A DNA stretch of 64,000 nucleotides from NCBI GenBank assembly GCA_020698575.1, contig CM036245.1, forward strand, positions 15,113,479 to 15,177,478, read 5' to 3'. The notes beneath the pieces are model-generated. The model was not told where the DNA came from, did no database searches, and saw only the letters and a program-made list of their open reading frames with translations. The position numbers and the translations under genes were made by a program. The stretch is from Bostrychus sinensis (Eukaryota; Chordata; Actinopteri; Gobiiformes; Eleotridae). Each line of letters opens with the position of its first letter. Position 1 is the first letter of the stretch. Shown piece by piece: positions 32,501 through 46,400 of the stretch.

Positions 32501-33336
32501 ATAAATTGTGAGGCTTTTTATGGTGGCAATTTGGTTTGTTTCTTTGCATAAATTACACCACAAGCACAGGGGTCTTGGATGAATAGTCTTAAGTGCTGTG
32601 ACATTTTGTAATAATATGTGAGAGAAAGAAACAGACATTTATATATGCTAATTATGACAGCTTGCAATCTTCATTTTCTGACATTTTGCAGAAACATCAT
32701 TGTCCGTATACTAAACAAGGGACATAATCAGAGTGCATTATGTAAAGACAGCATGACGTGTGGCTAGATGTTTATTTGTGTGTGTAGAAATAAGAAAAGA
32801 GTGAAGCTGCAATAGAGGGATTATGAGCTTAAAGCTATTTGTTGGCCTTAAATATTTGCCCATTAAAACACCCACACATGCACGCAGTCATATTAATCCT
32901 TCATTCAGACAGGTAATCCTGGTGAGGAAAACATTGCACTGTGGCCTGGAGATGTTTTTCTGTTTATTTTTCTCATTCAGTTTAATAGCACCTTTTGGCT
33001 CAGGAGCAGATTAAGATGTTTATAAAATTCACCTGAAGTCATTCGCAGTGAAATAGATTTTGGCTGAATGGCTAACTCTTTTGATCCACTGTTGGATAGG
33101 TGGCATTTGAATTAAGCTGTAACATTTATTTCTATAATAATTTTGCTGGTAAAATTGATTGCATGGTGCCTTTAAAATTTTGCCTTGAGTGTCAAAGAAG
33201 TATACAAAATAGTATCATATCTGCCTCCTTGCATGCAGCAATTATTGATTTACCCTTGGTTTTATGCCATATTCCCCCTCCTGACTCCCTCTCCATTTAT
33301 CAGGGTTTGGGACAAAAAGTACACAGGCTTGTTATC
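32501..33336. other. Unique AT-rich DNA
   Basis: No gene or repeat was recognised. Short frames only. Confidence 0.45.
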
Positions 33337-33620
33337 CCCTGTAGCCTGGCCTTCCAGACAAACTCTTTTCCCTTTCTATACAAAGAAGTTAGTCTGGTAC
33401 CTCTTCAATAACATTTCATTTCTGAGGTGGAACGATGACAGGCGGAGTAACCAATCAGAGAAACGAACGGCGGGACACAAGCTGTGCGCTGCTGACCCAA
33501 ACAAACATGGATTCCTGACAATTTTTTTTTTTTATTTTTTATAAAACACCAGAATATAGCATATTATGATCAGTTCTGTACTTATTTCTGAATGGGGACA
33601 GCAGCAGGAGTCAGGCTAGA
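33337..33620. mobile_element. Possible worn DNA transposon
   Basis: A GC-richer block (GACAGGCGGAGTAACCAATC, ACGAACGGCGGGACACAAGC) is bracketed by TAGCCTGGC (left) and TAGCCTGAC (reverse complement of the right). It resembles a small non-autonomous DNA transposon, but the termini are short, no target duplication was found, and the class is unknown. Poly-T and poly-A runs follow (33523-33541 and 33660-33677). Confidence 0.3.
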
Positions 33621-36600
33621 TCCCCTATGCCTGATTCACCAAATAATTGATATATTATAAAAAAAAAAAAAAAAAAAGTCTGTTTGTAATATAAATTACA
33701 ATTACAAGGGTAGTTATTTCTCATGTCATTGTTGTGCACTATTTTGTTGCAATGAATTATGCATATGTTTAGACTCACTGCAACATATTGCTGTATACCC
33801 AAAAGCCAAGTACCAAACTACAAAACCGATGCCCAAAATTAACTGGGCCCATATACTGGCATCCTGTCTGTATCACTGCAATGTCCACAGTCAAAGCTAA
33901 ATATAGTCAGATAGTTTCTACTTAGTTTTTCTTTCCTTGTTGCTCAGTAGGCTGTAGTGATGAAAATTACGGCTCATTTCAGAGACCCAGATTGTTTGGC
34001 TCAACTCAACCAAAAGTGTTGAGTGTGCTGTTTATTGTCCCAAATGACTCTTCATTTTACGAACCTATACCTTTTCATATTAACATATAACAAAAAGCAG
34101 GGCTTTATCTAATATTAAAAAGTAAAAACAAGAGCAACACCTGACCTCAAAACTCAAAAGAATTCATAAATATATACTGTAATAAAAATTAATAACAGAA
34201 ATATATTGCAATGTGCATTGCGCAAAACATCAGCACCAAACAGCTTCAGGTGTTTCTGAACTAACCACCATCAAACTTTAACCTTTAACTTTTGTTTTTC
34301 AGGTCAGATTGGTATGGAAGAAGACCATGTGCCTAAGCTCAGAGGGGTTTATCTAGTCTACTCCTTATCTTATTATCTGATCCTTTCAGAAAAAAAAAAC
34401 AAAACAAACAGAAAACAAACGAACAAACAAAAAACTTTCTTTTTCCCGACCTGTTCATTACCAACCCATCAAGACTGGGCTGTGTTCTTATCTTCTAAGT
34501 TTGTGCACTTGCTTCTCGTTTTTTGGGATTTGTGTCTGAGTATAGGTAATAAATCCAGCATTTACTTTGTTGCCTGAATAGGAGTGCACACTACAGTGAC
34601 CATTATCCATCAAAGCATGCATCAACACAGATATGCCCTATGCTGTACTCAGTAGACTGGGAGTCTAAAAATATAGACCAATACAATCCGGAGTCTCTGT
34701 ATGCACGTATGTGTAACAATGTACAAATCCAATCTGGGCCACAATTAGCATTTACTTTGCTTTGCATTTCACTGTTGCCACTTGAATAAATAACATTATC
34801 TTTGTTGTTTTTTTGTTTTTTTTTCATGTTTGCTGCATTTCTCTGTGGGGCTATATTATCTTGAGTCTGCATTACACATACTGTACATCCCTGAGCAGCT
34901 TGATGAGAGAAAGAGTGCAGAGTTAGATCAGGGGACCACTGATTGCTCTGAAATTATACAGAGCCTTGGGGTGTACGCATGCAATAATTGTACAAAGTCT
35001 CTCTCCTGCTTGTTCTGTAGAGTAGTTATCTGTGGTACACGAAGTCAGGCTAGGGACACTGCTTGAGGACAGTTTGATAAAAACAGAACTGGGAAACTAT
35101 TGTTGACAATTTCTTAGCCATATAGTATGAATGGATTTATTATAACTACATTTAAGAAACTTGCAGTGCTTAGGTGTTATTATTATTGTTTGAATCCTCC
35201 ATAATGTTGACTACAAACATTACTCAATAAGACCTCCACGGACCTTCAGTCACTCTTTTATTTAAATGAAAGGTCCCCTATTCTGCTTAACCAACTTTTT
35301 GGAGCTTTAAACCATATAGTAATCCAGTGAGCTGATGCTGTCTTTTTCCTTTAAGAGCTCAAACGCTCGGTCTTACTGCTCTGAAGGTCCTTGGAGGTGA
35401 CTATGAAGCAGTCAGGTATTATCTGTCTGTTAAAGTCCAATGCTAATGGCTGTGCTAAGTAGATATTTTATGCTCTGTCCAGTCCCCACCATTGCCAGCA
35501 GGGAGAAACAGACTCCTAATCCAAGCATTCTCTGCAAAGTCAAAGTACCCCCTCCTTAAAATAAGACACTTTCCATACATGTACATTATTTTAAGTTTAA
35601 AAACAAAGGTGTCCAAATCTCTTAAAAAAAAGAGCATAATATAGGACTTTAATGATAACTACTATATTTGCACATCCAGGTATATCCTTATTCTGATATC
35701 TCCAAAATGTCCGGTGAAAACTAGAAGCTAAAGCAACAGAAACCAGAATCTCCATCATATGTGTTGTGCTAAATATGTTATGAGCATGTGTATTGTTTTG
35801 TTCTAAATCTGACTGCACAGATGGGAAACAATGGGGTGGATGAAAAGCCGCCAGAGGCTGTACCGCCTACATAACACCAGCTCCACTAGGCCTGCAGCAG
35901 CTGAGATTTTCAAGGCCATGTGTTACCAATATGACACTGTATACGGTCCTTTAGAATATAGCGGGCTCGATAAACTGTTGTAGAGCTGAGCACCACACAA
36001 GCTGAGAGAAAATAAATGATTGGTGTTAAAAAATAATGGTTGTGTGATGTTAGTGCAACACATCAAACAGTTTTCAGACAGTTTTGTGAGTGGCTCCTGA
36101 GAGTGGCTTGGCCCTGAGGCACAGGTCGACCTTTTCTACACTTCACACTCTGCGCTGTTCCTGTAGCTCAATCATCTAAATAAATAAATATGTATGGATT
36201 TATATGGAAAGTTGTAGGCAGCTATAGATGGACATGTATAGTTGGAAACACATTACAGAAAAAAAAAAACACAACATCAGAATGGACATAAGGATGGCTT
36301 TGTTTGTGTGTTGTTATTCATAAGTTATTTTGTACATTGAGTATATTTTGTTCAAGACTAGACTTTGCAGTAAGCAGATATGACAATCTGGCAGCCTCTA
36401 ATAAAAGAATCTGCTCAGGCCTTATGAAACTGTGATTGTTTAACAATTCAGGTCATGAAAATGATCATTAATAAACCTGCATGTGCAATATGCCCAGCTA
36501 CACATGAAAGACAGATGACACATGAAAGACAGTGAGGAAACACCTGGGAAGGACAAGCAATAATGAAGGAGGGGTGACTGATGTAAGAGTGTGTAATATG

Positions 36601-38284
36601 GTAGAGTTTAGGAAACAAGATACAATATATTTATAGAAGCTGATTTAAACCTGGTGAACAGTAATAAATAGAAAGTTTTGAAAACTGATGACCACAGACA
36701 GGTATACATTACACTCATCATCTGTTTAGTGGGCAAGGCATATTTGATTGCATTTGGATTATTCCAAGTTTGAACTAAGCCACTACATTTCCTGCCTAAA
36801 AAAGCCCAATCCCCTGATGAGGTCTCTAGGTCTTGTTCTAAGCTACAACTCATGTCAAAGCTTTTAGAAAGAAAAGTCTTCTACTAGATCTCATCTTTTG
36901 TCAGCAAATTTGACACTATTTACCCAGCCCAGTCCCCCTCAAAAATGGTTCACTTAACCCCAGGGAGAACTTTTGCAATTAGATTGTTGTGTGTCCTCTG
37001 CTTCCAGTGTACCCAAGTCACCAACCTAATGGCCTATAAATGAACCATAGAAAATTTTCCCTGGCTGTAGATTAAGCGTTAATTATGGAGGGCAAATGAA
37101 GTGTGGAGGAGAGATTAGAAAAATCCCTCCTTCAGGTTATCGTGAGCTTGATGGCGCGCGCACAGTGATATATACGTAATCCCTTCAAACCATAACTTTA
37201 CTGATGAATAAGGTGTTTCAAATGAGCAACACATATTAATTGTGTTAATTTATCATTTCAAAGGCTCAGTGCTTTTGCGTGATCGAATATTCTGTTTTAA
37301 AAGTCTGATCATGTTGGAGAAATGATGGCTTTCGCACAAGAGCAATATTTATATAATATAAAGTCTAATGCCTGGTGTGTCTCATTGTCTGATTGCTCAG
37401 AGCTTTGCTAAGTCCAACAACAAGGCACTCAGTAAATTGTTGCATATGAATATTCATGATTACATGTCTAAAAGTGAAAGTAACAGGTCCATTACTGGAG
37501 GTGGTGGCTGTGCAGTCGGACCAAATGCCATGTTTTGACCTTTAATTGACAAAATGTCCAATGGAGGAAAGTGGTAAAACTAATATGTATTGATAGAGTG
37601 TACAGAGAAGTGGCTTTGGGGATAAACAGTAAAAAAAAAAACATACTATATCCCTGCATTGTTGTATAGAAAATATATAACACTGGCTTTAATCTTAAGG
37701 ATCCATGTGGCTCGTTGCTGTTTACTGTGACCATCAGTGTCCGTTTATTCACTTTTATTAATTTAGTGCCTATAGTTCTGTCCCTTTAGGAAGCAGCTGT
37801 ATCTCTGGATGTTTAGTGTCCTGATTAAATATGGATGCAGTGCATTCCCAATCTTCTAGTTTCCTATAAAGCCCCAACTCCCAAATACTCTATTATTAAT
37901 ATCATGGCAGCAAAATCTCACTTGGTGTGAGTTGGGGGAGATAATGCCAGGTTTTTGTGCTCTTTTCAGCCATATGGGACATACCACTTTTTCAGTGCTA
38001 ATCCTCATTCAGCCTCTGACATTTTGCCATTTCCACTTGAGATGGTCTATAAAAAGATGTGATACGATCTGTGATATTCTGCAGTCTGCATTTTAAAATG
38101 GCATGGTGACCAATGGCAGGTGTGTGTTTGTGCATAGAAAGATGAAACAGCTTAACAAGAAAAAACACAGGGATGGAGGGAAATGCACTATCCTGCTGTT
38201 TTGGACCATTTTACCACAGTATCTTTTTCAGACAATGTATAAAGGAGACATTGTTAACCATTATGTTTGTGATTTTTAACTCAT
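33621..38284. other. Unique AT-rich DNA, 4.7 kb
   Basis: No coding or RNA gene was recognised. Minor features are a 13-bp direct repeat ACATGAAAGACAG (36502-36514 and 36519-36531), A runs near 36260 and 37631, and a short TAAA run near 36180. The frame at 34314-34577 begins beside TTTTTCAG/GTCAGATTGG but hits a stop with no domain. Confidence 0.55.
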
Positions 38285-38410
38285 CGGACAGCTAATCCTT
38301 AACCTTTTCCTACTTTTAACACACCAACTTTGAGGACAAAATGCCAAAAATATACTGCCTGTTATTGACGTGACCTGTCAGTGGTCATAATGTTATGCCT
38401 GATCAGTGTA
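38285..38410 (+). mobile_element. Tc1/mariner-type 3' end
   Basis: The same sequence series as 446-571, here with an intact terminus: ACACACCAACTTTGAGGACA, then GTCAGTGGTCATAATGTTAT, then GCCTGATCAGTGTA. The reverse complement of the end, TACACTGATCAGGCATAAC, is a Tc1/mariner-type terminal repeat I recognise from teleosts. No transposase or opposite end was found within reach. Confidence 0.6.
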
Positions 38411-39734
38411 AATCCACAGACATTTGCTAGTTTTGTTATTGTACATCTAACTTGAGGACATTATTGAGTTCATTGCGCACTTCACTACAGTTGTACTTGT
38501 CAACACACGTCAAGGCTGTGTCAAACTGTCTCAAATAGTAAACAAAAATAGATTGAGGCTACTATTTTTTATTCATATATGCATATAGTATAAGGTTTGT
38601 ATTGTATTCTCATGGACAGGGAACACTGGTTGAATGTACATTGCTGATATTGCTGATATTTAAAGTGCCTGCTCTTCAGTGCGCAGTCTTCTTTTTGCAG
38701 ATAAAAGATTAGTATATCATGTTTTTGTTTTTATCTTATTTTATAACAGCTAAAACAACAGCTTTAACCCATTATTGTAGATCTGTAATGTCCTATCAAG
38801 TACAATTTTGATGCAGTTTCCATCTTGCCTTCATGTTCCAAAACAATAATGTATTATGAAAGGAGGAAAGGAGTCTTACCTTTTAGTTATTTTTGGAGAT
38901 AACTTAATTTCAGTCTGCTACAATTTTGATGCTGCTCTGTTACACTTCTTCTTGGGCCTCATGTGATTCTGGTTTGTCTGGACCTGACTGCACTGAAGAA
39001 TAGACAGTCTAGTGTAATATGAAGTAAGTGAAAATGTCTTACTAAAAGCTGAGAATGTGGTGGCCAGAGGTCACTCTCTGCAGGTGTAATGCTGTGTGTC
39101 ACCCTGGCAGTGTCAGACACAGCTCCAGCTGCCCACAGTGAGGTGAAGAGAGCCACAGCAGGAAGGTGGCCAGGAGGGAGACCCACAACACAATTAACTG
39201 CCAAAGTCATACACCTCCACACTGCTGCACTGTCAGAGGTTACTGAACTGTCTGCTGTAAATATCTCACTGATGAAGTGACTGAGTGACAGGACAAGGAG
39301 CAGTCTGGTGTGACAGGAGAGAGCAGTAGTCGAGGATGCAAGCTGAAAAAGACTTATAAACATTAAGATAGGCCTACACATGCTTACTGAACCTTAACAC
39401 CTAATCTATTCTTTATATTCTTCATTACCTCTCCATCCCACTAGTTTCTCTTACAATTATTTTCTTTCACAACTACCATTATAGTATATATTGTTGTAAC
39501 TTAGAGTCGCTTTTGCACATTGATACTGTTAATGTGCTGTATGCTTTCACAGTTGAAGATTTTAATTGTTTTAGATGCACCAGTTTTACATGAGTAGCAA
39601 TTAATAGCAGTCAGTTTACTGCCTTGCCTTGGAGAGTCTCAAACTACGATTACTCAGCCCACATAGACGCTGTTCATTGCAATTAGTCTAGAAAATTGGT
39701 CAAACAACTTTTTACAGATAGTAGTTAGTTTCTA
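38411..39734. other. Unique DNA with a long minus-strand chance frame
   Basis: A 140-codon minus-strand frame (38959-39381) lies over a slightly GC-richer patch. It has no recognisable domain or flanking splice context that would mark it as an exon, and an overlapping plus-strand frame (39089-39280) is equally open. I treat both as chance. Confidence 0.5.
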
Positions 39735-39945
39735 CTCTGGGTGGCACTGACTCAGGAAGTAGAGCAGGTTGTACGAAAAACAGAAGGTTAGAGGTTCAGT
39801 CCTTGCTGTCATGTGTCTTTGGGCAAGACATCACTGTGAGTATGAGAGTGCTTGTGAGTGTGAATAGATAAATGGTTACCTTAAGTACTATACACAGTAA
39901 ATCCAGCTGTTTACCACTGTGTAAGGAAAGTGCAGAACTGCAATT
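39735..39945 (+). mobile_element. Degraded tRNA-derived SINE, plus strand
   Basis: GGTGGCACTGACTCAGGAAGT and AGAAGGTTAGAGGTTCAGTCC resemble the A- and B-box head of the SINE at 3995-4241. TGTCTTTGGGCAAGACATCA, GTGAGTGTGAATAGATAAATG and a CACTGTGTAAGGAAAG tail keep the same order. It is an old copy; the first promoter box is damaged. Confidence 0.65.
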
Positions 39946-42729
39946 AAAACAAAAACCTCATAGCCTCACCCATGATTTTTTGTTAAGACAGTAGTCCTGC
40001 ATATAGGCAACATTGTTTTCACATTTTAAACACTGCATACAATATATTAAATGAAATGAGGGCAAATGTGTAAAATGTAGTCAAAATGCCCTATACTGCA
40101 AGACATATTGACAGGGTTAGACATATGTTTCACCTTTATTAGCCTTTTTTTTTTTTCCGTACAGGACCAGTTGGGTGCCGTTTCTCACAAATCAATACCA
40201 ATCACCAGTTCTCTGCCTCCACTGTAGATCTGAGTGGGACATAAAAATCAGACAGTAGAAACTGGACTTTAGTATTTTCAGAGACCCTATTTGATATATG
40301 TCATAATATACCAGGGTAAAGTGTCCACGTCGGCTTCTTACTGTGCATTTGATGAAGTCTGGGAGACTTGGTCGTCCCAAGAAGAAGCTAAAATGTAAAT
40401 GCTTATTAAGCAGTTCTAAATGCACATAATCTAAGTGTGCCCAGGGGGTGTGTGCATAAGTAAGGAAAACAGACATTAAAAAATAACAGTGCCTAACATA
40501 ACAAAAAAGCACACATACAGGAGAGAGACTTTACCAACACAAATTATATGCATTTACTTATTTTACCACAACATATCACTTGTATATTACCATTTGAAAA
40601 CTTCCATTAGTCCACCATACAGTATTGGCGTATAAATGTTTAGTGTTTCATATGCAATCATGGGGAAATGTGTCCTTTGCGTGTCATTTCAATGTCATTA
40701 CCATCACCTGCTGTTTATGGTAACAGCTTTCCACAGTAGGAAAACACTAGCCAAATGAAGTGAGAAGACTAAATAAAAAGCAGTTTCAGCAATATTTCAC
40801 TCAGCGATGCAACTATTTAATTCGAGTGTTGAAGAGTGTGCGAAGATTGTTTTGTTGAAAAGAAGTGCTCTCATTTGTGTCAAACTAACCCAATATTTAT
40901 TCCATACTAATTTTTTCAACCTATTCAACCTCTATCTTATGACCTGACAGATGTATTTCTCTGTATTCCAAACCTAAATGTTTAAAACATGAAGGCAGTT
41001 GTTTTGGGCCTTATTTTTGTAGCATATGCAGGTCAGAATTTGGTACACACTGTGAATATCATTAAGAGAGAAAGCTTGTGAATGCAAATGTGTTGCTCAT
41101 CTGCGTTTTGTAGATTTCTCTTTCAGCATTGTCCACTGTTGGTCTTGTCACTGTCACAGCACTGTCTCTGTCGTCAGAAAGCAGTAGACAAGTAAAGCCT
41201 CAGGCAGGCACAAAGGAACAGTCTCCATGTTTAATGGGAGTCAGGACCACAGATTGGCAAAGGCATGTTGTCATGTTGGATGTGCCCTTTCTCTGAGTGA
41301 GTGTAGAAGAAGCTGGAAGTGTCATGGCTGACTAACAGAGATGAACAACTAATCCATCTTGTGCTCACTGCGTTGCTCCTCCAGTTTGCAACACTGGACT
41401 CAAGGGTCTGTGGCTCGGGAGGAACAGAGGAGTGTCCACTAATTGGTTTGGTGACACAATCCCTGGTCCCTCTGTTCATATTGTTCACTGGGATATGATA
41501 TAACTTCTCTTTTCCAAATGTAGCCAAGTCTTAGAAACACACTGACTGATAATTCACCAAAGGTTCATGTAAAAACTTAAATTAATTAATTTGTAATACT
41601 TGCATATGAGTTTTAAAATCCCATCTAATGTCCACCTGATAACATGTGTTTCCAGTTCTCCAATATTGTTGCTGCCAGTGGGATAAATCCTGTTTCTAAA
41701 CTGTTCCCAGCATGCACAGTTGTTCTGTTTGGCACAATGAGACATTATCAAGAGATTTACAGTGTGCCCCGTCAGCTGTCAGGATTAGTGAAGAAGCCAC
41801 AAACACAGTCTGTAACAACAGCAATAGATAATGGAATTTTTTTTATTCATTGTGGCTGTGACAGAAAGAGCTGATCCTCTTGGTCAAAGCTCATTACTGC
41901 TTTTTCAATAAGTTCACAATTAAACCTTTATTACACTCAAGTGAAGAAACTGTCAGTGTTTTTGGCACTCATTATTATTAAAGTATTTCTTTAGGCACAT
42001 GGTATAATGCAACAAAATGTCATCTTCCTTTACCCTCATGCGGTTCAGTGTCTCCTCTATCTGTTTAATTAACCATATGCTACTTCACTTACATTGACGT
42101 TCATGTCAGTACAGCCCTGGGCTTATTAAACAGTGAGTCTTTCTGGGTGCCACTCACTACTTAATGAAGTAATATAGCATATTGTGTTGACATTGTTGCA
42201 TTGCATTTATCATTATCAGAGCAATCATGCATAAGTTTAATGTGTCTTCCCAACAAAATAGAAAGTTGGAATGTGTAGACTATTGGAAGGATATAAATGA
42301 TGGTGTATGGCGAGCTTTGCTGTAAAACTCTGTCCTTTATCTCCTAGTTCAGTGTGACGCTGAATAATGTAAAACCTAAACATTGACATGACACTAAAAG
42401 TATACAGCAGAGTTTTTAGTGTCTGCGTGGTGGGATAATTATAGAGCAGCTGAGGTCAAATAATGTCTCAGAAAAAAGATCCTGAACGTGTGTAGATGAC
42501 TGCAGGTTAGTATGAAAAACCTGCAGAATTATAGACTTCATTATGCTGTCTCAGTGCTTCTGCAGACTCTGAGTGCAAGTTCAAACACCTTTTGTTCCAT
42601 GTGTCAAAAATAGTCAGATTCACACCTATTATGGAAGCATTGTTACCTCTGTATAATGCAGGAATTGACAAATTAACATTTTATTTTTAGTCTTTCTAAT
42701 TGTCACTTTTTTTCTCCTTCTCTTTTGGT
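39946..42729. other. Unique AT-rich DNA
   Basis: A T run lies at 40146-40157. The stretch 42040-42260 looks low in repeats and could be conserved non-coding DNA, but nothing specific supports it. The frames at 40192-40512 and 41231-41527 (minus) have no domains. Confidence 0.5.
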
Positions 42730-42730
42730 A

Positions 42731-42774
42731 ACTGGTTCCTGTCTTCTCATCTGGATTCTCCAATGCAGGTAAAA
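42731..42774 (+). promoter_or_regulatory. Second candidate recursive splice site
   Basis: A pyrimidine-rich tract (GTTCCTGTCTTCTCATC, GATTCTCC) precedes CAATGCAG with AG at 42767-42768. GTAAAA follows immediately. The acceptor half is good. The donor half is weaker than at 11903 because it lacks the G at position 5 and no strong donor follows closely. Confidence 0.3.
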
Positions 42775-43344
42775 GCCATTTTCTTTCCTGTCAAAGGCTG
42801 ATGTTGGGTGTGGCGGGGTCTTTATTGCACAATTTTAAAATCTAGATGAATACTTGACTGGAATAATAAGATTTAAATTGCTCTCCTAAATATGCATTTT
42901 GTTACTGAAAACTTTTGGATGGGTTATTCTCCCTAGACATTTCTCTATTGTACAGTATTTTTGGGTCTGAATGGACTCACTCCAAATGGCTGCAGTGTTG
43001 CTCAGCTTTTGCAACATTTTTAATTTGCCGTCATCGCCAAGACAATAGAATTTTGTGGTCAGATCCTGTACCATTTTCCTGGGAGTGTAAATTATGTGTG
43101 TTCATCAGAGGAAGAGACATTACTGGCACAGAGACATCTATAACAAGGTCCATGGTATTAATCAGGAAAGATTTGGTCTGACAGCAGCTGTGGTTCTAGT
43201 CTGTAACAAGTCTACAGGGAGAGAACATGAGACTGACAGAAGAGAAGCCATGTTAAGAAAAAAGGGCACATAACAAATATGTAATGTGAATGAAGACCAC
43301 ATCATTTGTTCATATGTTTCATAAATTATAATTATTAATTCAGC
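42775..43344. other. Unique DNA, nothing recognised
   Basis: Short overlapping frames on both strands (42886-43074 and 42915-43181) have no domain. No repeat was recognised. Confidence 0.45.
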
Positions 43345-43470
43345 TGAGGTTGTAGGTTTGATCCATGGGACTCATGATCTCTGCATATCCTCCCATTTTA
43401 CTCTCTTCCCTCCGTGTAGTCTTGTTTTCTCCCACTTTCCAAAGACATGCATGCATTGCAAAATCTGCAA
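43345..43470 (+). mobile_element. Degraded SINE-like repeat piece, plus strand
   Basis: GTAGGTTTGATCC (B-box-like), TCTTGTTTTCTCCCACTTTC and CAAAGACATGCATGCATTG correspond to the head-to-middle part of the repeat family at 54661. The rest is lost. Confidence 0.55.
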
Positions 43471-46400
43471 TATCATATTCCAGGTAGGGCAGTGTGAAGT
43501 ACTTCTAATGATCCAACAGTCATACAGATACTAAAACCTGATTTTATAGGATTTTAACCACAGTAAGAAAAGGAGAACTGAGAACAGGATAAGAAAATTT
43601 GTACCACAGCGTGATTTTCTGTCTCCATGTTTAAAGCCAGATGTCTATGAGCTGCTTGAAGAATGGTGGTGTGACAGTTTAATAAAGTTAAAAGGTTTTG
43701 GCTGTGGAGCTTCAGATCTACACTTGAGTCTGTCTTGGTCAGACATCTATCAGAGCTGCAACACAGAGGCAGGAAGAGGGGAGAGGAAAGATTCAGGCAG
43801 GAAGAAAGAAATTATGACCACACATTAGCGTTGCCAGTTACTGCAATGGCCCATACCCTGAATCTATTTTACATTCACATGCTTGGTATGATATTTCATT
43901 TGTAAGTTTTAGCTCACCTTTTCTAAATATTAGAAAATGTGTCCGTATTCTCACAGTACTATCATGATGTTCTGGTGAGGCTTGCAGTATTTTAGAAATG
44001 CTCACGATAACAAAACTTTTTCCTCAAAAACTGCTCACCAAGCCTTTAATAATTGCATTGCATTAATAATTGTGATATTTTAAAAGATTAGGACTGAATA
44101 ATTGTTGAAAAATAATCATTTTGTCATGTTGGCTCTGGTTGAAACAGAGCAAAGGATCATGTAGTGCCCTCAGATTTTTTTGCCATTTCATTCAATTTTA
44201 TCGTTGATTTTTGCTTGTTTTACTGTTCTGTTTTATTCAATTTTTATTGTAGGACTTTGAGATTTGTTGGACAAATGTAAAGTGAATAAAAAAATATATA
44301 TTTATTTATTTATTTATTTTCACTGCAACAAAACATTACATATTAGCCCTTGGAGCTTACCATTTGATATTGTAAAGTCCCTGACCATCTTGTGAGACTT
44401 TATGTCAATATTGTCACATCAACAATTGTCACTGAAAGTCACCTGTATTTATTTTCTGAAATAATACCAAGTTTCACTTCAACTGTTGCCTCTAGTAACT
44501 TTTTGTACATACAGATCAATGTTCATTAGTAAGTCATAAATTCATTGTGTATGTAGGATTCTGGAGCAGACACAGTGGTAGGGTGGGGGTTATAATTACA
44601 TAGATAACAGTAAATAATTGTAGGTGAGATGTGCACTTGCCTTAAATTATTTTTAATTGAACAAACTTTACAATCTTAGAAACTTTGTGTTTAGATATTT
44701 GGAGGAAGACTGTTTTCTAACTGAGTCCTTGTGTGTCTCGGAGCCTGCAGAGCGCCCACAGCTGCAGCCTCATGTTCCCGGAGTGTGTGACCCCAGGGCT
44801 CTGAAACAAACAGCCCGAGGAAGTAAAGGAAACCAAGCACCAGCTCTGTGTCTTCAGTCACATCTGAGAAAATGATTCTTTATTGAGAGTACAGTGGAAC
44901 AGACCTGTGGAGCTTTTCGGTGTAAATGAGATGAAATGCCTGGAGCACAGTGAAGGGATTGGGAATGAGAGTTGTGGAGGTGTGAAGAAGGAAGTGTGAG
45001 AATGTTCTCTTTATCTTTGTTGCTATACTGTACTCAGTACAGTGTGTTGTTTCAGTTTTTTTCATTTTTATGTTACAGAGAAAAAAACATCTGGAGAAGC
45101 ACAGACCCAGGTAGCTTTATTGTGAAGTATCTGATCAATTCTTTGTTGTACTTCTGCAAACACACATACAACATCCACCTGGCATAAGCTGCAATCAAAC
45201 ATACCGTTCAGTAAGAAAGCAGCTATGAGTTGGTAAATATTGTATCTTTGTATACCAGCAGGTTTAAATAGTGGCATAGTCTTTTGTTTTGGACTAAAAT
45301 ACACTGGACCATAACAGAAGTATATATTCTCTGCTTCCTTGTTAAACCAGAAGCACTCCACTGGCCTCAACACTGGGCAGAGAAATTACAGTCTGTTGCT
45401 GCTCTGTTCCTGAGGGACATTTTTCTTACACAGTTGTTGTGTTGATGGCTGAGACCAATCTGAATTTGCCCTGGCTCTGAAAAAATATGGAAGATGACAG
45501 ATGGCTCAAAATGCAGCATGTGTTTTGTCAAATTTTAATTTAATATTTACGGAATCAGGGTTTATACTGCAATTTGGAATTTAGATATTTTTATACACTG
45601 CATTTTAATATAACCCTGTAGCTTTTCATTTCTGGTCCACAGCCAAAGCACAGCTCAGACTATAAAAACTGCAGCACATTGCACACAACAGGTAGCACTG
45701 GTGAATTATATATTTTGCAGATGTGAGCTGATGCCAGAAAAATCTTCCAAAATCAGGGGAAGACCTTGACAAGCTGTGGATTTTCTCCCACTTCACTCAA
45801 ATGACTCTGATTCTGACTCCTGGCTCTCATTTTCTTTCAGGCTCACAGTGCTGCAAAGCTTTGTAAGACTTTCTAAAGACTCTTATGTTGGGTATATTTT
45901 ATCAGTGCATTTTCAACCCATTTTTTTCAAGGGCAATATCAAGATGACAATGAAGTGTGAGATGTCCGTAAGCAGACTTTTTCTGAGATTTTACGCTTGG
46001 TCAGGGCTTGTAAAACTGCAGCATACTGCAGTGTAGTGCTCTTTCCTGTACTTCTCCTGTACCAGGTGAATTAGTCTTTGTTAGTAGCAAAAGACTTGTC
46101 ATTGTTGTGGTGCCATGTCCATGTACCAGTTAAGTTTTTTGTTATAGAAAATACTATATAATTTTATCAGCTGACAAAAAATCTGTGTCAGTTTAACTGC
46201 TCCTTTGCACTTAAACTGATCTCCTTGTTATGATATTTAGAAAATGACAAAGCTGTATTACACATCTCTAAATCACTGCTGACAATTGTTGAATCCTTGG
46301 AAACTGTGATTCAGCAGCCCACTCTTTCTCCTCAAACATTATTTAAATGTGGTCTTGGCCTAGAGTTTCTGCTCACAGATGTTGCGCTGTGGGATAATGA

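Noticed and set aside
34301..34577. Acceptor-like TTTTTCAG followed by GTCAGATTGG, as exon or recursive site
   Set aside because: GTCAGA is a weak donor and the frame quickly becomes low-complexity (Lys/Asn/Thr-rich A-run translation).
38959..39381. 140-codon minus-strand frame
   Set aside because: No domain, no codon-level signal I could defend, and an overlapping opposite-strand frame is also open. Most likely chance in a GC-richer patch.
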